Assembly: GCA_021815645.1 (NCBI GenBank)
Contig: JAKBAB010000006.1
Coordinates: 1-41,422 of the forward strand
DNA: 41,422 nucleotides
Origin: Actinomycetes bacterium
Lineage (GTDB): Bacteria; Actinomycetota; Acidimicrobiia; Acidimicrobiales; RAAP-2
Reading direction: 5' to 3'
The notes under the pieces were generated by a model, which ran no database searches, was not told the origin of the DNA, and was given only the letters and a program-made list of their open reading frames with translations. The position numbers and the translations under genes were made by a program. Positions within the stretch are counted from its first letter, which is position 1. The number at the start of each line of letters is the position of its first letter. Positions 1 through 5,572 of this stretch are shown piece by piece.

Positions 1-1
1 G

Positions 2-184
2 CATCCCACTCAGATCACCCAGTGGAAGAAGCAGTTACTCGATCACGCGCCGAGTGTCTTCGAAGGTCGCCAGACCAAGATCAACACCGTCGACGTCGAC
101 GAGCTCTACAAGAAAATCGGCAAGCTTGAGATGGAGCGAGATTTTTTAGTCTCGCGGCCCGGGGTGAGTGGTCATCTGAGTTGA
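2..184 (+). CDS. IS3-family transposase OrfA, C-terminal part (cut by window edge)
   Basis: The frame starting at base 2 gives about 60 residues ending at TGA 182-184. It shows the typical OrfA tail: a helix-turn-helix end with HPTQITQWKKQLL, followed by a leucine-zipper-like stretch (DELYKKIGKLEMERDFL) used for multimerisation and for joining to OrfB. OrfA supplies the DNA-binding part of the OrfAB transposase. The end of the gene overlaps OrfB, and the slippery heptamer at 142-148 lies in the OrfA frame as T TTT TTA, so ribosomes can slip by -1 into OrfB. The N-terminus is outside the window. Confidence 0.8.
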   Translation, partial: HPTQITQWKKQLLDHAPSVFEGRQTKINTVDVDELYKKIGKLEMERDFLVSRPGVSGHLS

Positions 185-187
185 GAC
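142..187 (+). other. Programmed -1 frameshift site of the IS3 element
   Basis: The heptamer TTTTTTA at 142-148 is read T TTT TTA in the OrfA frame, which fits the X XXY YYZ rule for -1 slippage. The OrfB frame is open from 130, so a slip yields a continuous OrfAB fusion. A possible stimulatory stem lies just downstream: GTCTC at 149-153 can pair with GAGAC at 183-187. The arrangement is the standard IS3-family expression strategy; the stem is my inference. Confidence 0.7.
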
Positions 188-1023
188 GTCAGGTGATCGA
201 CCCGGACCAAGACCTCTCGGTCTCGCGTCAGTGTGAACTCCTCGGTGTTGCGCGTTCCAGCTACTACTACGAGCGTGGCCAATCAGAGACCGAGGACAAT
301 CTCGAGTTGATGCGCCTGATCGACGAGATCTACCTAGCTCACCCCGAGAACGGACAGCGCATGATGGTGCGAACCTTGAAGCGTCGCGGGATCTTCGTCA
401 ATCGCAAACGGGTCCGGCGACTGATGCGCCTCATGGGCATCAGAAGCCTGTCGCCCCAGCCCACAACGACGGTTCCCAACAAGGCCCACCCGGTCTATCC
501 CTATCTTCTGCGAGACCTTACGATCGATCACCCGAACCACGTGTGGGCGGTCGACATAACCTACGTCCCGTTCAAAAAAGGGTTCTGGTACTTGGTCGCG
601 ATCATGGACTGGCACTCGAGGAAGGTTCTCTCCTGGCGGTTGTCGAACACCATGACGGCCGACTTCTGCGTGGCGGCGCTTCACGAGGCCCTCGCGCTTT
701 ACGGCACCCCTGAGATCTTCAACAGCGATCAAGGAGCTCAGTTCACCAGCGAAACCTTCACCGCGGTTTTGAAGGACGCCGGGGTGAAGATCTCGATGGA
801 CGGAGTCGGCCGAGCAATCGACAACGTGTTCATCGAGCGTCTGTGGCGAACGCTCAAATACGACCACATCTACTTGAACCCCGCGGACAGTGGCATGGAG
901 TGTCGCGCCGGCATCGCCAGGTACTTGCGTTACTACAACGAAGAGAGACCTCACAGTTCGCTCGGTGACGCCACACCCGACGAGGTCTACTATGGATTAC
1001 GCATCAACCAGCGAGTCGCCTGA
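181..1023 (+). CDS. IS3-family transposase OrfB (DDE integrase core)
   Basis: This is the catalytic subunit of the IS3-family transposase, which cuts and joins the element's ends. Counting from the TTG at 181 (280 aa), the N-terminal part has an HTH_21-like segment with a run of Arg residues (VNRKRVRRLMRLMGI). The rve/integrase core follows with D125 (VWAVDITY), D183 (FNSDQGAQF) and E219 (VFIERLWRTLKYD). D183 and E219 are separated by 35 residues, the classic DD(35)E spacing. The C-terminus ends in the family's YNEERPHSSLG...TPDEVYY block. The frame is open from 130 with no good ribosome binding site, so it is probably made mainly by frameshifting from OrfA. It appears intact. Confidence 0.9.
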   Translation: MRRQVIDPDQDLSVSRQCELLGVARSSYYYERGQSETEDNLELMRLIDEIYLAHPENGQRMMVRTLKRRGIFVNRKRVRRLMRLMGIRSLSPQPTTTVPNKAHPVYPYLLRDLTIDHPNHVWAVDITYVPFKKGFWYLVAIMDWHSRKVLSWRLSNTMTADFCVAALHEALALYGTPEIFNSDQGAQFTSETFTAVLKDAGVKISMDGVGRAIDNVFIERLWRTLKYDHIYLNPADSGMECRAGIARYLRYYNEERPHSSLGDATPDEVYYGLRINQRVA

Positions 1024-1034
1024 ACCCGCTGCCC

Positions 1035-1088
1035 ACAACCTGCTCATTTCTTAACGAGGCCCTCAGGTTGTCCAATGGATGGGGTCCA
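1035..1088 (+). repeat. Stem-loop and probable right terminal repeat of the IS
   Basis: ACAACCTG at 1035-1042 and CAGGTTGT at 1064-1071 are perfect inverted copies around a 21-base loop. The second arm runs directly into the probable terminal repeat, which ends with GGTCCA at 1083-1088. Such a hairpin just inside an IS end could end transposase transcription or shape the transposon end. Its role is inference. Confidence 0.4.
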
Positions 1089-1175
1089 CTTGATTACCTC
1101 CGAAGCCCGGTTTACTCGAACTCCACACAGCTGCAGAGAGCCGTAGCTTCCGCGGAAATACCGAGCTTTGAAACT

Positions 1176-1207
1176 GTTTTACGGTAAAACTGCTCTACTG
1201 CTAGAGT
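1176..1207 (+). promoter_or_regulatory. Toxin-antitoxin promoter with palindromic operator
   Basis: GTTTTAC at 1176-1182 and GTAAAAC at 1184-1190 form a perfect inverted repeat with a single-base spacer. A second short inverted repeat (CTCTA 1193-1197, TAGAG 1202-1206) follows. TAGAGT at 1202-1207 is a -10-like hexamer ending six bases before the ATG at 1214, the same leaderless geometry seen at nine other starts in this window. The larger palindrome sits around the -35 region, where an autoregulating MazE/AbrB-type antitoxin would be expected to bind. Confidence 0.6.
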
Positions 1208-1213
1208 GTGCAC

Positions 1214-1501
1214 ATGAGTGATTCCCGGGTTTTCATCACCGTCCAGGGCCGTGGCGTCATTGCAATTCCGCCCTCAATTCGACGCCACTACGGTCTCGAC
1301 CGACCTGGCGCGCAGGTCGAGGTCTTTGAACGAGAAGGCGAAATAGTTCTACGCCCACACGTGTTGGTGCCGGCAGAACAAACGTGGTTCTGGTCAGAAC
1401 GCTGGCAGAAGATGGAGTTCGAAGCTGACGAGGACTTTGCGAGTGGTCGAGTCGTAGTTACCGCTGGCGTCGATGAGTTCATTGCCGACCTCGATTCGTG
1501 A
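1214..1501 (+). CDS. MazE/AbrB/SpoVT-family antitoxin
   Basis: The 95-residue protein has an N-terminal swapped-hairpin AbrB/MazE DNA-binding domain (FITVQGRGVIAIPPSIRRHYGL, then a strand pair ending EGEIVLRP). The acidic C-terminal tail (EADEDFASGR...VDEFIADLDS) is typical of the part of such antitoxins that wraps the toxin. I start at ATG 1214 because a TANNNT hexamer ends six bases upstream; a GTG at 1208 would add two residues. The stop overlaps the start of the next gene by GTGA, implying translational coupling. By analogy with the family it should neutralise the neighbouring toxin and repress its own promoter through the palindrome at 1176-1190. Confidence 0.8.
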   Translation: MSDSRVFITVQGRGVIAIPPSIRRHYGLDRPGAQVEVFEREGEIVLRPHVLVPAEQTWFWSERWQKMEFEADEDFASGRVVVTAGVDEFIADLDS

Positions 1502-1824
1502 AATTCGAACGGACTGAGTCGTTCAAGGGCGACTACCAAAAGCTGTCTGAAAGGGAGCGCTCGTTGTTCGCTTCAGCAGTTCGGGTATTCAATTCGGCTT
1601 GCGACAACTTCATTCAAACTCGTGATCCTTCGTCTTGGCCAGCCAGCCTTCGAGTGAAATCGGTTGCCAACGCACCTGGAATCTTTGAAATGACATGGAG
1701 TTTCGCCGGGCCCGACGGCCGAGCCACTTGGCAATGGACCACCGTTGTCAGCGATGGTGGGGACCTGGAGCCCGCTGTACTGTGGCGACGACTTGGAGGA
1801 CACAACATATTTCGTGAACCGTAA
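1498..1824 (+). CDS. Putative RelE/ParE-superfamily toxin
   Basis: This 108-residue protein is coupled to the antitoxin by a four-base overlap (GTG at 1498). Its order of elements fits the RelE/ParE fold: an N-terminal strand (KFERTESFKGDYQKL), a helical pair (SERERSLFASAVRVFNSACD), then a strand series with an Arg/Lys-rich first strand (LRVKSVANAPGIFEMTWSF) and a C-terminal WRRLGGHNIF segment. RelE-type toxins usually cut mRNA on the ribosome and ParE-type toxins act on gyrase; I cannot tell which applies. The assignment rests on size, context and fold pattern rather than a diagnostic motif. Base composition looks less GC-rich than the housekeeping genes downstream, which fits horizontal acquisition. 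Confidence 0.6.
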   Translation: MKFERTESFKGDYQKLSERERSLFASAVRVFNSACDNFIQTRDPSSWPASLRVKSVANAPGIFEMTWSFAGPDGRATWQWTTVVSDGGDLEPAVLWRRLGGHNIFREP

Positions 1825-1912
1825 GCATTGAACTCGACCCGTCGATCAGTCACGGGAATCCCTAGCAACAATTCAAGTTGCGGCAAGGTGCTGTAAACGT
1901 TACAACGGTAAG

Positions 1913-1986
1913 TGGGCGCTGAGGGACTCGAACCCCCGACCTGCTGAGTGTAAGTCAGCTGCTCTAACCAACTGAGCTAAGCGCCC
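1913..1986 (-). tRNA. tRNA-Val (anticodon UAC)
   Basis: On the minus strand the 74-base sequence folds as a standard cloverleaf. The acceptor arm is GGGCGCT (1986-1980) paired with AGCGCCC (1920-1914), the discriminator base is A at 1913, and the anticodon stem is GCTGA/TCAGC with loop CTTACAC, giving anticodon TAC. The T loop is TTCGAGT. The 3' CCA is not encoded. It reads GTA/GTG valine codons. It lies 11 bases downstream of the inositol-monophosphatase-family gene on the same strand and could be co-transcribed with it. Its 3' end faces the toxin-antitoxin and IS region. Confidence 0.95.
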
Positions 1987-1997
1987 GACGGCCAAGC

Positions 1998-2777
1998 CTA
2001 ATTCCGAATCTCGGTGTGCATTTCGGTGCCCGCTTGAGACTGGAACACCTCTGGGCTTACTGATTGAAGGGCCACCAGTAATTCGTGTGTAGCGCATATG
2101 AGTGGACGTCGCACACTTCTGTCTAGAACGACCAATGGAAATCCGTCCATCTCAGATACAACCGCACCGGCCTCCATAGATATGAGCAATCCGCCCAAAT
2201 AGTCCCACGGACTTAGAACCGAACTCCCCGCAACCGTGAAGGCGTCAATCGATCCGTCGGCGACCAGACAGATCTCCAAGCTCGCCGCACCAAGCGATCG
2301 AAACTGTGACCACCCAAGATGCCGATCGGGCAGACCCGAAAAACTGACGATGGCCTGACTCAATTGCGTTCGTCCACTGTGTTTCACCGCCTGATTATCA
2401 CGCCATGCGCCACTGCCCGACTCCGCCGCGAAAACGGTCCCCGTAGCTTGATTTTTCACCACCGCGGCGATAACTTCACCGTTGGCTACCGCGGCCAGAC
2501 TTGTCGCGTAAAACGGTACACCGTGGTCGCAGTTGGTGGAGCCATCTATGGGATCAACAACCACCGTGATGTCGCCGTAACCGGTCGTTCCCGACTCCTC
2601 ACTAACTACGCGCAAACCTGCGCCCAAAAGAACGCGGAGAGCAACTTCGTCGGCGACGACGTCTAAGTGGTACTGAGAGTCACGTCGTCCCGATAGTCCA
2701 CGGTGGCGACCCGACTGGACTGCGTTACCCACCTCGTCGGCGCACGCCCGAAGCGTCTCCATCAGATTGGCGGCCAC
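1998..2777 (-). CDS. Inositol monophosphatase family protein
   Basis: The 259-residue protein belongs to the Mg2+-dependent, Li+-sensitive phosphatase fold (inositol monophosphatase, histidinol-phosphatase, CysQ, FBPase relatives). It has the metal-binding pair EE at residues 60-61, motif DPIDGSTN at 75-82, and a second metal motif SPWDYLGG near residue 188. An earlier Asp (VVADEVA) matches the family's 'T-AD' segment. The GTG at 2777 is favoured because TAGCGT ends six bases upstream; an ATG five codons in is the alternative. It is transcribed away from the hypothetical gene at 2815. The true substrate cannot be read from sequence; inositol-1-phosphate, histidinol phosphate and PAP are all possible. 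Confidence 0.85.
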   Translation of the reverse strand: MAANLMETLRACADEVGNAVQSGRHRGLSGRRDSQYHLDVVADEVALRVLLGAGLRVVSEESGTTGYGDITVVVDPIDGSTNCDHGVPFYATSLAAVANGEVIAAVVKNQATGTVFAAESGSGAWRDNQAVKHSGRTQLSQAIVSFSGLPDRHLGWSQFRSLGAASLEICLVADGSIDAFTVAGSSVLSPWDYLGGLLISMEAGAVVSEMDGFPLVVLDRSVRRPLICATHELLVALQSVSPEVFQSQAGTEMHTEIRN

Positions 2778-2783
2778 GAAGTA

Positions 2784-2809
2784 ACGCTACTGGGGCGTCC
2801 GGCTAACCT
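2784..2809. promoter_or_regulatory. Back-to-back divergent leaderless promoters
   Basis: On the minus strand TAGCGT (2789-2784) ends six bases before the GTG at 2777. On the plus strand TAACCT (2804-2809) ends five bases before the GTG at 2815. The two -10-like hexamers are only 14 bases apart, so the expected -35 region of each promoter overlaps the -10 of the other, and the two genes are likely to compete for RNA polymerase. Confidence 0.5.
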
Positions 2810-2814
2810 GATGA

Positions 2815-3375
2815 GTGATGGCCGCCATAGACGTTGCTGGGTTCGTTGCCGACCTAAAAGACCACGCCGTAACCCACGGCTTTCACGTCCACGACGAGCG
2901 GCATTTCGTCGAAACTTACTCATTACGCCAAGCGTGGGAAGTGGACCTACACCCGGAGGACGGGTGCGGGGGACCGGTGGATCTCCACGTCGAACTGGAC
3001 GTGGATCCCCGAACGCTCCTCGCATTCGAAGACGCCGTTTTGGGGCTACCCGACGACGTCGATCCACCCGACGACTACCACTTTCCCCTGGTCCTAACGT
3101 GGAGTCTTCCGCCAATGCCCCACGGTCCCGACCTACTACGCCTAGCCATCGACTTAGCCCCCATTGGGGGACTCGAAATGCCGCTCGAAGTCACGGCTAC
3201 CGACGCCTTCTCTTCTCCCACGGAGAGCTCCGAGCGGCGGATTTCGATAGTGGCGCGCCGTTCCATATCCCTTAGCCAGGTCGCCAAAGGTGACGACCCG
3301 CTTTGTGACATTTTTGAGCGCGGGCGAACGGTGAGTGACTTCCTGCTCCAATCCGCCGACTCGTGGCTCGGCTAA
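2815..3375 (+). CDS. Conserved hypothetical protein, acidic, unknown function
   Basis: I do not recognise this 186-residue protein. It has no signal peptide or membrane segment, is rich in Asp, His and Pro (WEVDLHPEDGCGG, PPDDYHFPLVLTW), and has a mixed alpha/beta look with a predicted helical N-terminus. The start is either GTG 2815 (five bases after TAACCT) or the ATG immediately after it. Its stop lies inside the 5' end of the lipoprotein gene (overlap 3363-3375), so the two are probably co-transcribed. The stable reading frame, high-GC third positions and tight coupling support a real gene. Confidence 0.6.
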   Translation: MMAAIDVAGFVADLKDHAVTHGFHVHDERHFVETYSLRQAWEVDLHPEDGCGGPVDLHVELDVDPRTLLAFEDAVLGLPDDVDPPDDYHFPLVLTWSLPPMPHGPDLLRLAIDLAPIGGLEMPLEVTATDAFSSPTESSERRISIVARRSISLSQVAKGDDPLCDIFERGRTVSDFLLQSADSWLG

Positions 3376-3737
3376 GACGACCCCTAGGCGTTCTCGTTAT
3401 CGTGGCGCTGGCGGGCGTGCTATTAGCCGGGTGTGGTTCCGGCGGCGCGCTCAGCGACGCGCGAATTAGTTGCGTCTTGGTTCACCGGGCCCTCACCGAT
3501 CAGCGCGAAAGTCAAGCTCGCAATCTCTCGGTCGCGCGACAACATTTCCTCCAGTCCCGGGCCCTCAGCGAGCTGCTCAAGGCGACCCCGGCCGCCGCCG
3601 CGGCCACCTCCCTCGACGGGAGTTGGAATCCGCTGATGACCACCATCAATGAAGCGGAACGGGTGCCCCTCGTTGACCTCGTCGCGTCGCTGTCGAGACT
3701 TTGTCGCGTCGCCGACTCCTCGACCCCGTACTTGTAG
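3363..3737 (+). CDS. Putative lipoprotein
   Basis: The 124-residue product starts with a positively charged n-region (MARLRRPL), a hydrophobic core (GVLVIVALAGVL) and a lipobox LAGC with the acceptor Cys at about residue 24, followed by a Gly/Ser-rich tether. This is a signal-peptidase-II lipoprotein signal, so the mature protein should be anchored to the outer face of the membrane. The mature part is mostly helical with two further cysteines (ISCVLVHRAL and SRLCRVAD) that could form a disulfide. No known domain is evident. The start GTG at 3363 overlaps the upstream gene by 13 bases. Confidence 0.65.
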   Translation: MARLRRPLGVLVIVALAGVLLAGCGSGGALSDARISCVLVHRALTDQRESQARNLSVARQHFLQSRALSELLKATPAAAAATSLDGSWNPLMTTINEAERVPLVDLVASLSRLCRVADSSTPYL

Positions 3738-3744
3738 CAAACAA

Positions 3745-4089
3745 CTAACGGCTGGTAGTCAACCTTTCGTGCAGCCAGGTAAGTGAGTTCTCGTCGCCCA
3801 CGGCGTCCTCCCACCCCTCGAGAATCTCCTCCAGCGCCGCCAGCGTCGCGACCTTACCAACGACGACCACCGTCAGGTCGCTGACCGCTTCGTCTGAAAC
3901 AAGAAAATCACCAAACATGTCCTCGGTGACCCGAGCGTCGGGCTCGACCATTAGGTAGAGCTCGCCCGTAGCCTCGACCCAGGACAGTTCGTACTCGTTG
4001 TCCGCCGCGTCAGTCCACTCGCTACCAAATTCGAACTCAGCGCTCTCTCGTCGCGCTTCGTTCTGCTCGTAGAAGGCTTCGATGTCCAC
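3745..4089 (-). CDS. Small acidic hypothetical protein
   Basis: This 114-residue protein is strongly acidic (FYEQNEARRESAEFEFGSEWTDAADNEYELSWVEATGELYLM), has no membrane segment and ends with a short helical region (LEEILEGWEDAVG...LTWLHERL). I do not recognise it; the pattern of beta strands followed by helices suggests a small alpha/beta domain. The GTG start at 4089 is supported by TAGGCT ending exactly six bases upstream. It converges with the lipoprotein gene (7 bases between stops) and diverges from the cluster at 4226. Confidence 0.6.
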   Translation of the reverse strand: MDIEAFYEQNEARRESAEFEFGSEWTDAADNEYELSWVEATGELYLMVEPDARVTEDMFGDFLVSDEAVSDLTVVVVGKVATLAALEEILEGWEDAVGDENSLTWLHERLTTSR

Positions 4090-4095
4090 GTCCGT

Positions 4096-4101
4096 AGCCT
4101 A
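4096..4101 (-). promoter_or_regulatory. Leaderless -10 hexamer for the acidic hypothetical gene
   Basis: TAGGCT on the minus strand ends six bases before the GTG start at 4089. The same hexamer at the same spacing precedes kgd and dxs. Confidence 0.55.
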
Positions 4102-4225
4102 CGCCGTCACTATGTGCGCTGCGCTGTGCGTCCAAGTCGGTACCGTCCGGGGCGTGAAATGTGGCCTCGATCGTGGTGCGTTAGGAGTCGCGCTCCCGTG
4201 CGCGTACCGGCCTTCACTGGTGGCC

Positions 4226-4927
4226 ATGATCACACCCAACGACGTCCTCACCAACCTTCGAGTCCAGTGGCCGCGCGCGGGCCGTAGCGCCAGCGCGCGC
4301 GTCGCCCACGACGACTTCGTCGCGCGGCACCGCGAACTGCCGCTAAGCACCACGGAGGACCTCTTCGACGTGGTGGAGCGGTTGGAGTCACGAAGCCCCC
4401 TCACCGTTCTCGAACGGGCCCAGGTGGTCCGGGCCCTCTTAGAAGACGCGGCAGACCCCGAGATCCATCGCGCCCTCCTTCAGACCCTGCTACCGGGCGT
4501 CGTGAGTGTCTGTCGACAACTTCGCTTCGGAGAGGGAATTGTCGAGGAACCCCGCGAAACGGTCGCCGAGTCCGTGAGTCTCCTGAGCGAACTGCTCGTC
4601 GATTGGGCGGGCCAGTCTCGACCGTACGCGGGGCCCGATCTTCTATCGGCTCTTCGGGGTCGGCTACGGCGGTGGCTACTGAAAGAAAAGGCGGCTCAAC
4701 GCCGGACAACCCGCTTTGATCAGGTAGACGAACCGGCCGAAGACACGTCGCTTTTGCTAGGCCGCCTCGAGAGCCTGCGGGGGGGCGAGCACGACCGCAT
4801 GGCCCGGCTCACCTACGCCCGCGTCTTCGAAGGACGTTCCCTGAGGGAACTCGCGACCGAGGACCACAGTGCCCCCGTATCGCTACGAGACGAGTTGCGA
4901 CTGTTCGCGCACAGGTACCTCCTATGA
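4226..4927 (+). CDS. Unknown helical protein upstream of BTAD regulator cluster
   Basis: From the ATG at 4226 the product is 233 residues. It is rich in Arg, Leu and Glu and almost entirely helical (LTVLERAQVVRALLEDAADPEIHRALLQTLLPG; GPDLLSALRGRLRRWLLKEKAAQRR). The C-terminal part (RMARLTYARVFEGRSLRELATE...SLRDELRLFAHRYLL) resembles a helix-turn-helix such as the region-4 end of a sigma factor, but the match is only a pattern. The frame stays open upstream. A GTG at 4154, seven bases after TACCGT, could give a leaderless start and 24 more residues; I prefer 4226 because the upstream part reads poorly as protein. It is probably the first gene of a three-gene unit with the next two. Confidence 0.5.
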   Translation: MITPNDVLTNLRVQWPRAGRSASARVAHDDFVARHRELPLSTTEDLFDVVERLESRSPLTVLERAQVVRALLEDAADPEIHRALLQTLLPGVVSVCRQLRFGEGIVEEPRETVAESVSLLSELLVDWAGQSRPYAGPDLLSALRGRLRRWLLKEKAAQRRTTRFDQVDEPAEDTSLLLGRLESLRGGEHDRMARLTYARVFEGRSLRELATEDHSAPVSLRDELRLFAHRYLL

Positions 4928-4990
4928 CCGTGGGCCGCGCAAGACCCATGGACACCCCCACCACGCGCCCACTACCCTTCGAGAGGAGTT

Positions 4991-5572
4991 ATGAAAGCAC
5001 TGCACTCACTAAAGAGCACGCACTGGGTGACCTGGTCCAGCCCGCTCCTACTTTTGGTGCTCGTCTTCACTCTCACGACGGCTCACCCGAGCCGTTCGGA
5101 CGCCCCTTCCCCGCGGCCGACGACGACATCGCCCACTTCGACGACCACGACTTTTCCAACGACGAAGTCACCGCGAACGCCCTCCACGGTAACCAAACGA
5201 CCACTGCCCCACCCGACGACTACCTCGACGACCCCGACGTTGCCCGTGGAGACCACGCGCGTCGCCGTCTCCTCGAACGTGACCGCGTCGACCGACGTCG
5301 CCGCCGCGAAAATTCCCGCGGCGACCGAAATCGGCGGCGCCTTCTCCGGTCAACTCGACCACGGCGACCCGGTCGCCGTGGTGCCCCTCGTCGGTCCCCG
5401 CACGTGGACGTTGGTAAACAGCGCCCCACTCAGCGCCACCCTCGCCTGTCCGAACTCAACGGTGACGGTCGGCAGCTCAGTCGTCGTGGCCGGCGGCGAG
5501 CAGTGTCAACTGGTCCTTTCGACACCCGAGGCGACGGCAGTAATCACCTGGCAACTCACCCCCGTAACGTGA
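4991..5572 (+). CDS. Secreted or membrane-anchored Thr/Pro-rich protein
   Basis: A strong ribosome binding site (GAGAGGAG at 4981-4988) precedes the ATG at 4991. The 193-residue product has a hydrophobic N-terminal segment (LLLLVLVFTLTTA, about residues 18-31) that may be a signal peptide or an anchor. A low-complexity Thr/Ser/Pro stretch of about 50 residues follows, of the sort often found in surface linkers. A small domain of about 100 residues, probably beta-rich, comes last (AVVPLVGPRTWTLVNSAPLSA...CPNSTVTVG...CQLVLST), with two cysteines that could pair outside the cell. I recognise no family. It overlaps the next gene by GTGA, so it is translationally coupled to the membrane-bound BTAD regulator. 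Confidence 0.65.
   Translation: MKALHSLKSTHWVTWSSPLLLLVLVFTLTTAHPSRSDAPSPRPTTTSPTSTTTTFPTTKSPRTPSTVTKRPLPHPTTTSTTPTLPVETTRVAVSSNVTASTDVAAAKIPAATEIGGAFSGQLDHGDPVAVVPLVGPRTWTLVNSAPLSATLACPNSTVTVGSSVVVAGGEQCQLVLSTPEATAVITWQLTPVT

Larger units (their letters stand above)
1..1088 (+). mobile_element. IS3-family insertion sequence, right-hand part
   Basis: The segment contains the 3' end of an IS3-type OrfA, a slippery heptamer, and a complete DDE transposase OrfB. After the OrfB stop comes a stem-loop and then a sequence ending in GGGGTCCA at 1081-1088, whose complement begins TGGACC. That resembles a terminal inverted repeat, so I place the right end near 1088. The left end lies outside the window, so neither the inverted-repeat pair nor the target-site duplication can be confirmed. 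The OrfB frame is intact, so this copy may still be active. Confidence 0.75.

Noticed and set aside
1892..1904. TGTAA-ACG-TTACA inverted repeat next to tRNA-Val
   Set aside because: A five-base arm is too short to claim as a terminator or att core, and no second copy is visible.
4924..5568. Upstream open extension of the BTAD regulator frame, starting with ATG at 4924
   Set aside because: The translated part is Arg/Asp/His-rich shadow sequence of the Thr/Pro-rich gene in another frame. The real gene at 4991 has a strong Shine-Dalgarno, and the GTG at 5569 overlaps its stop by GTGA.
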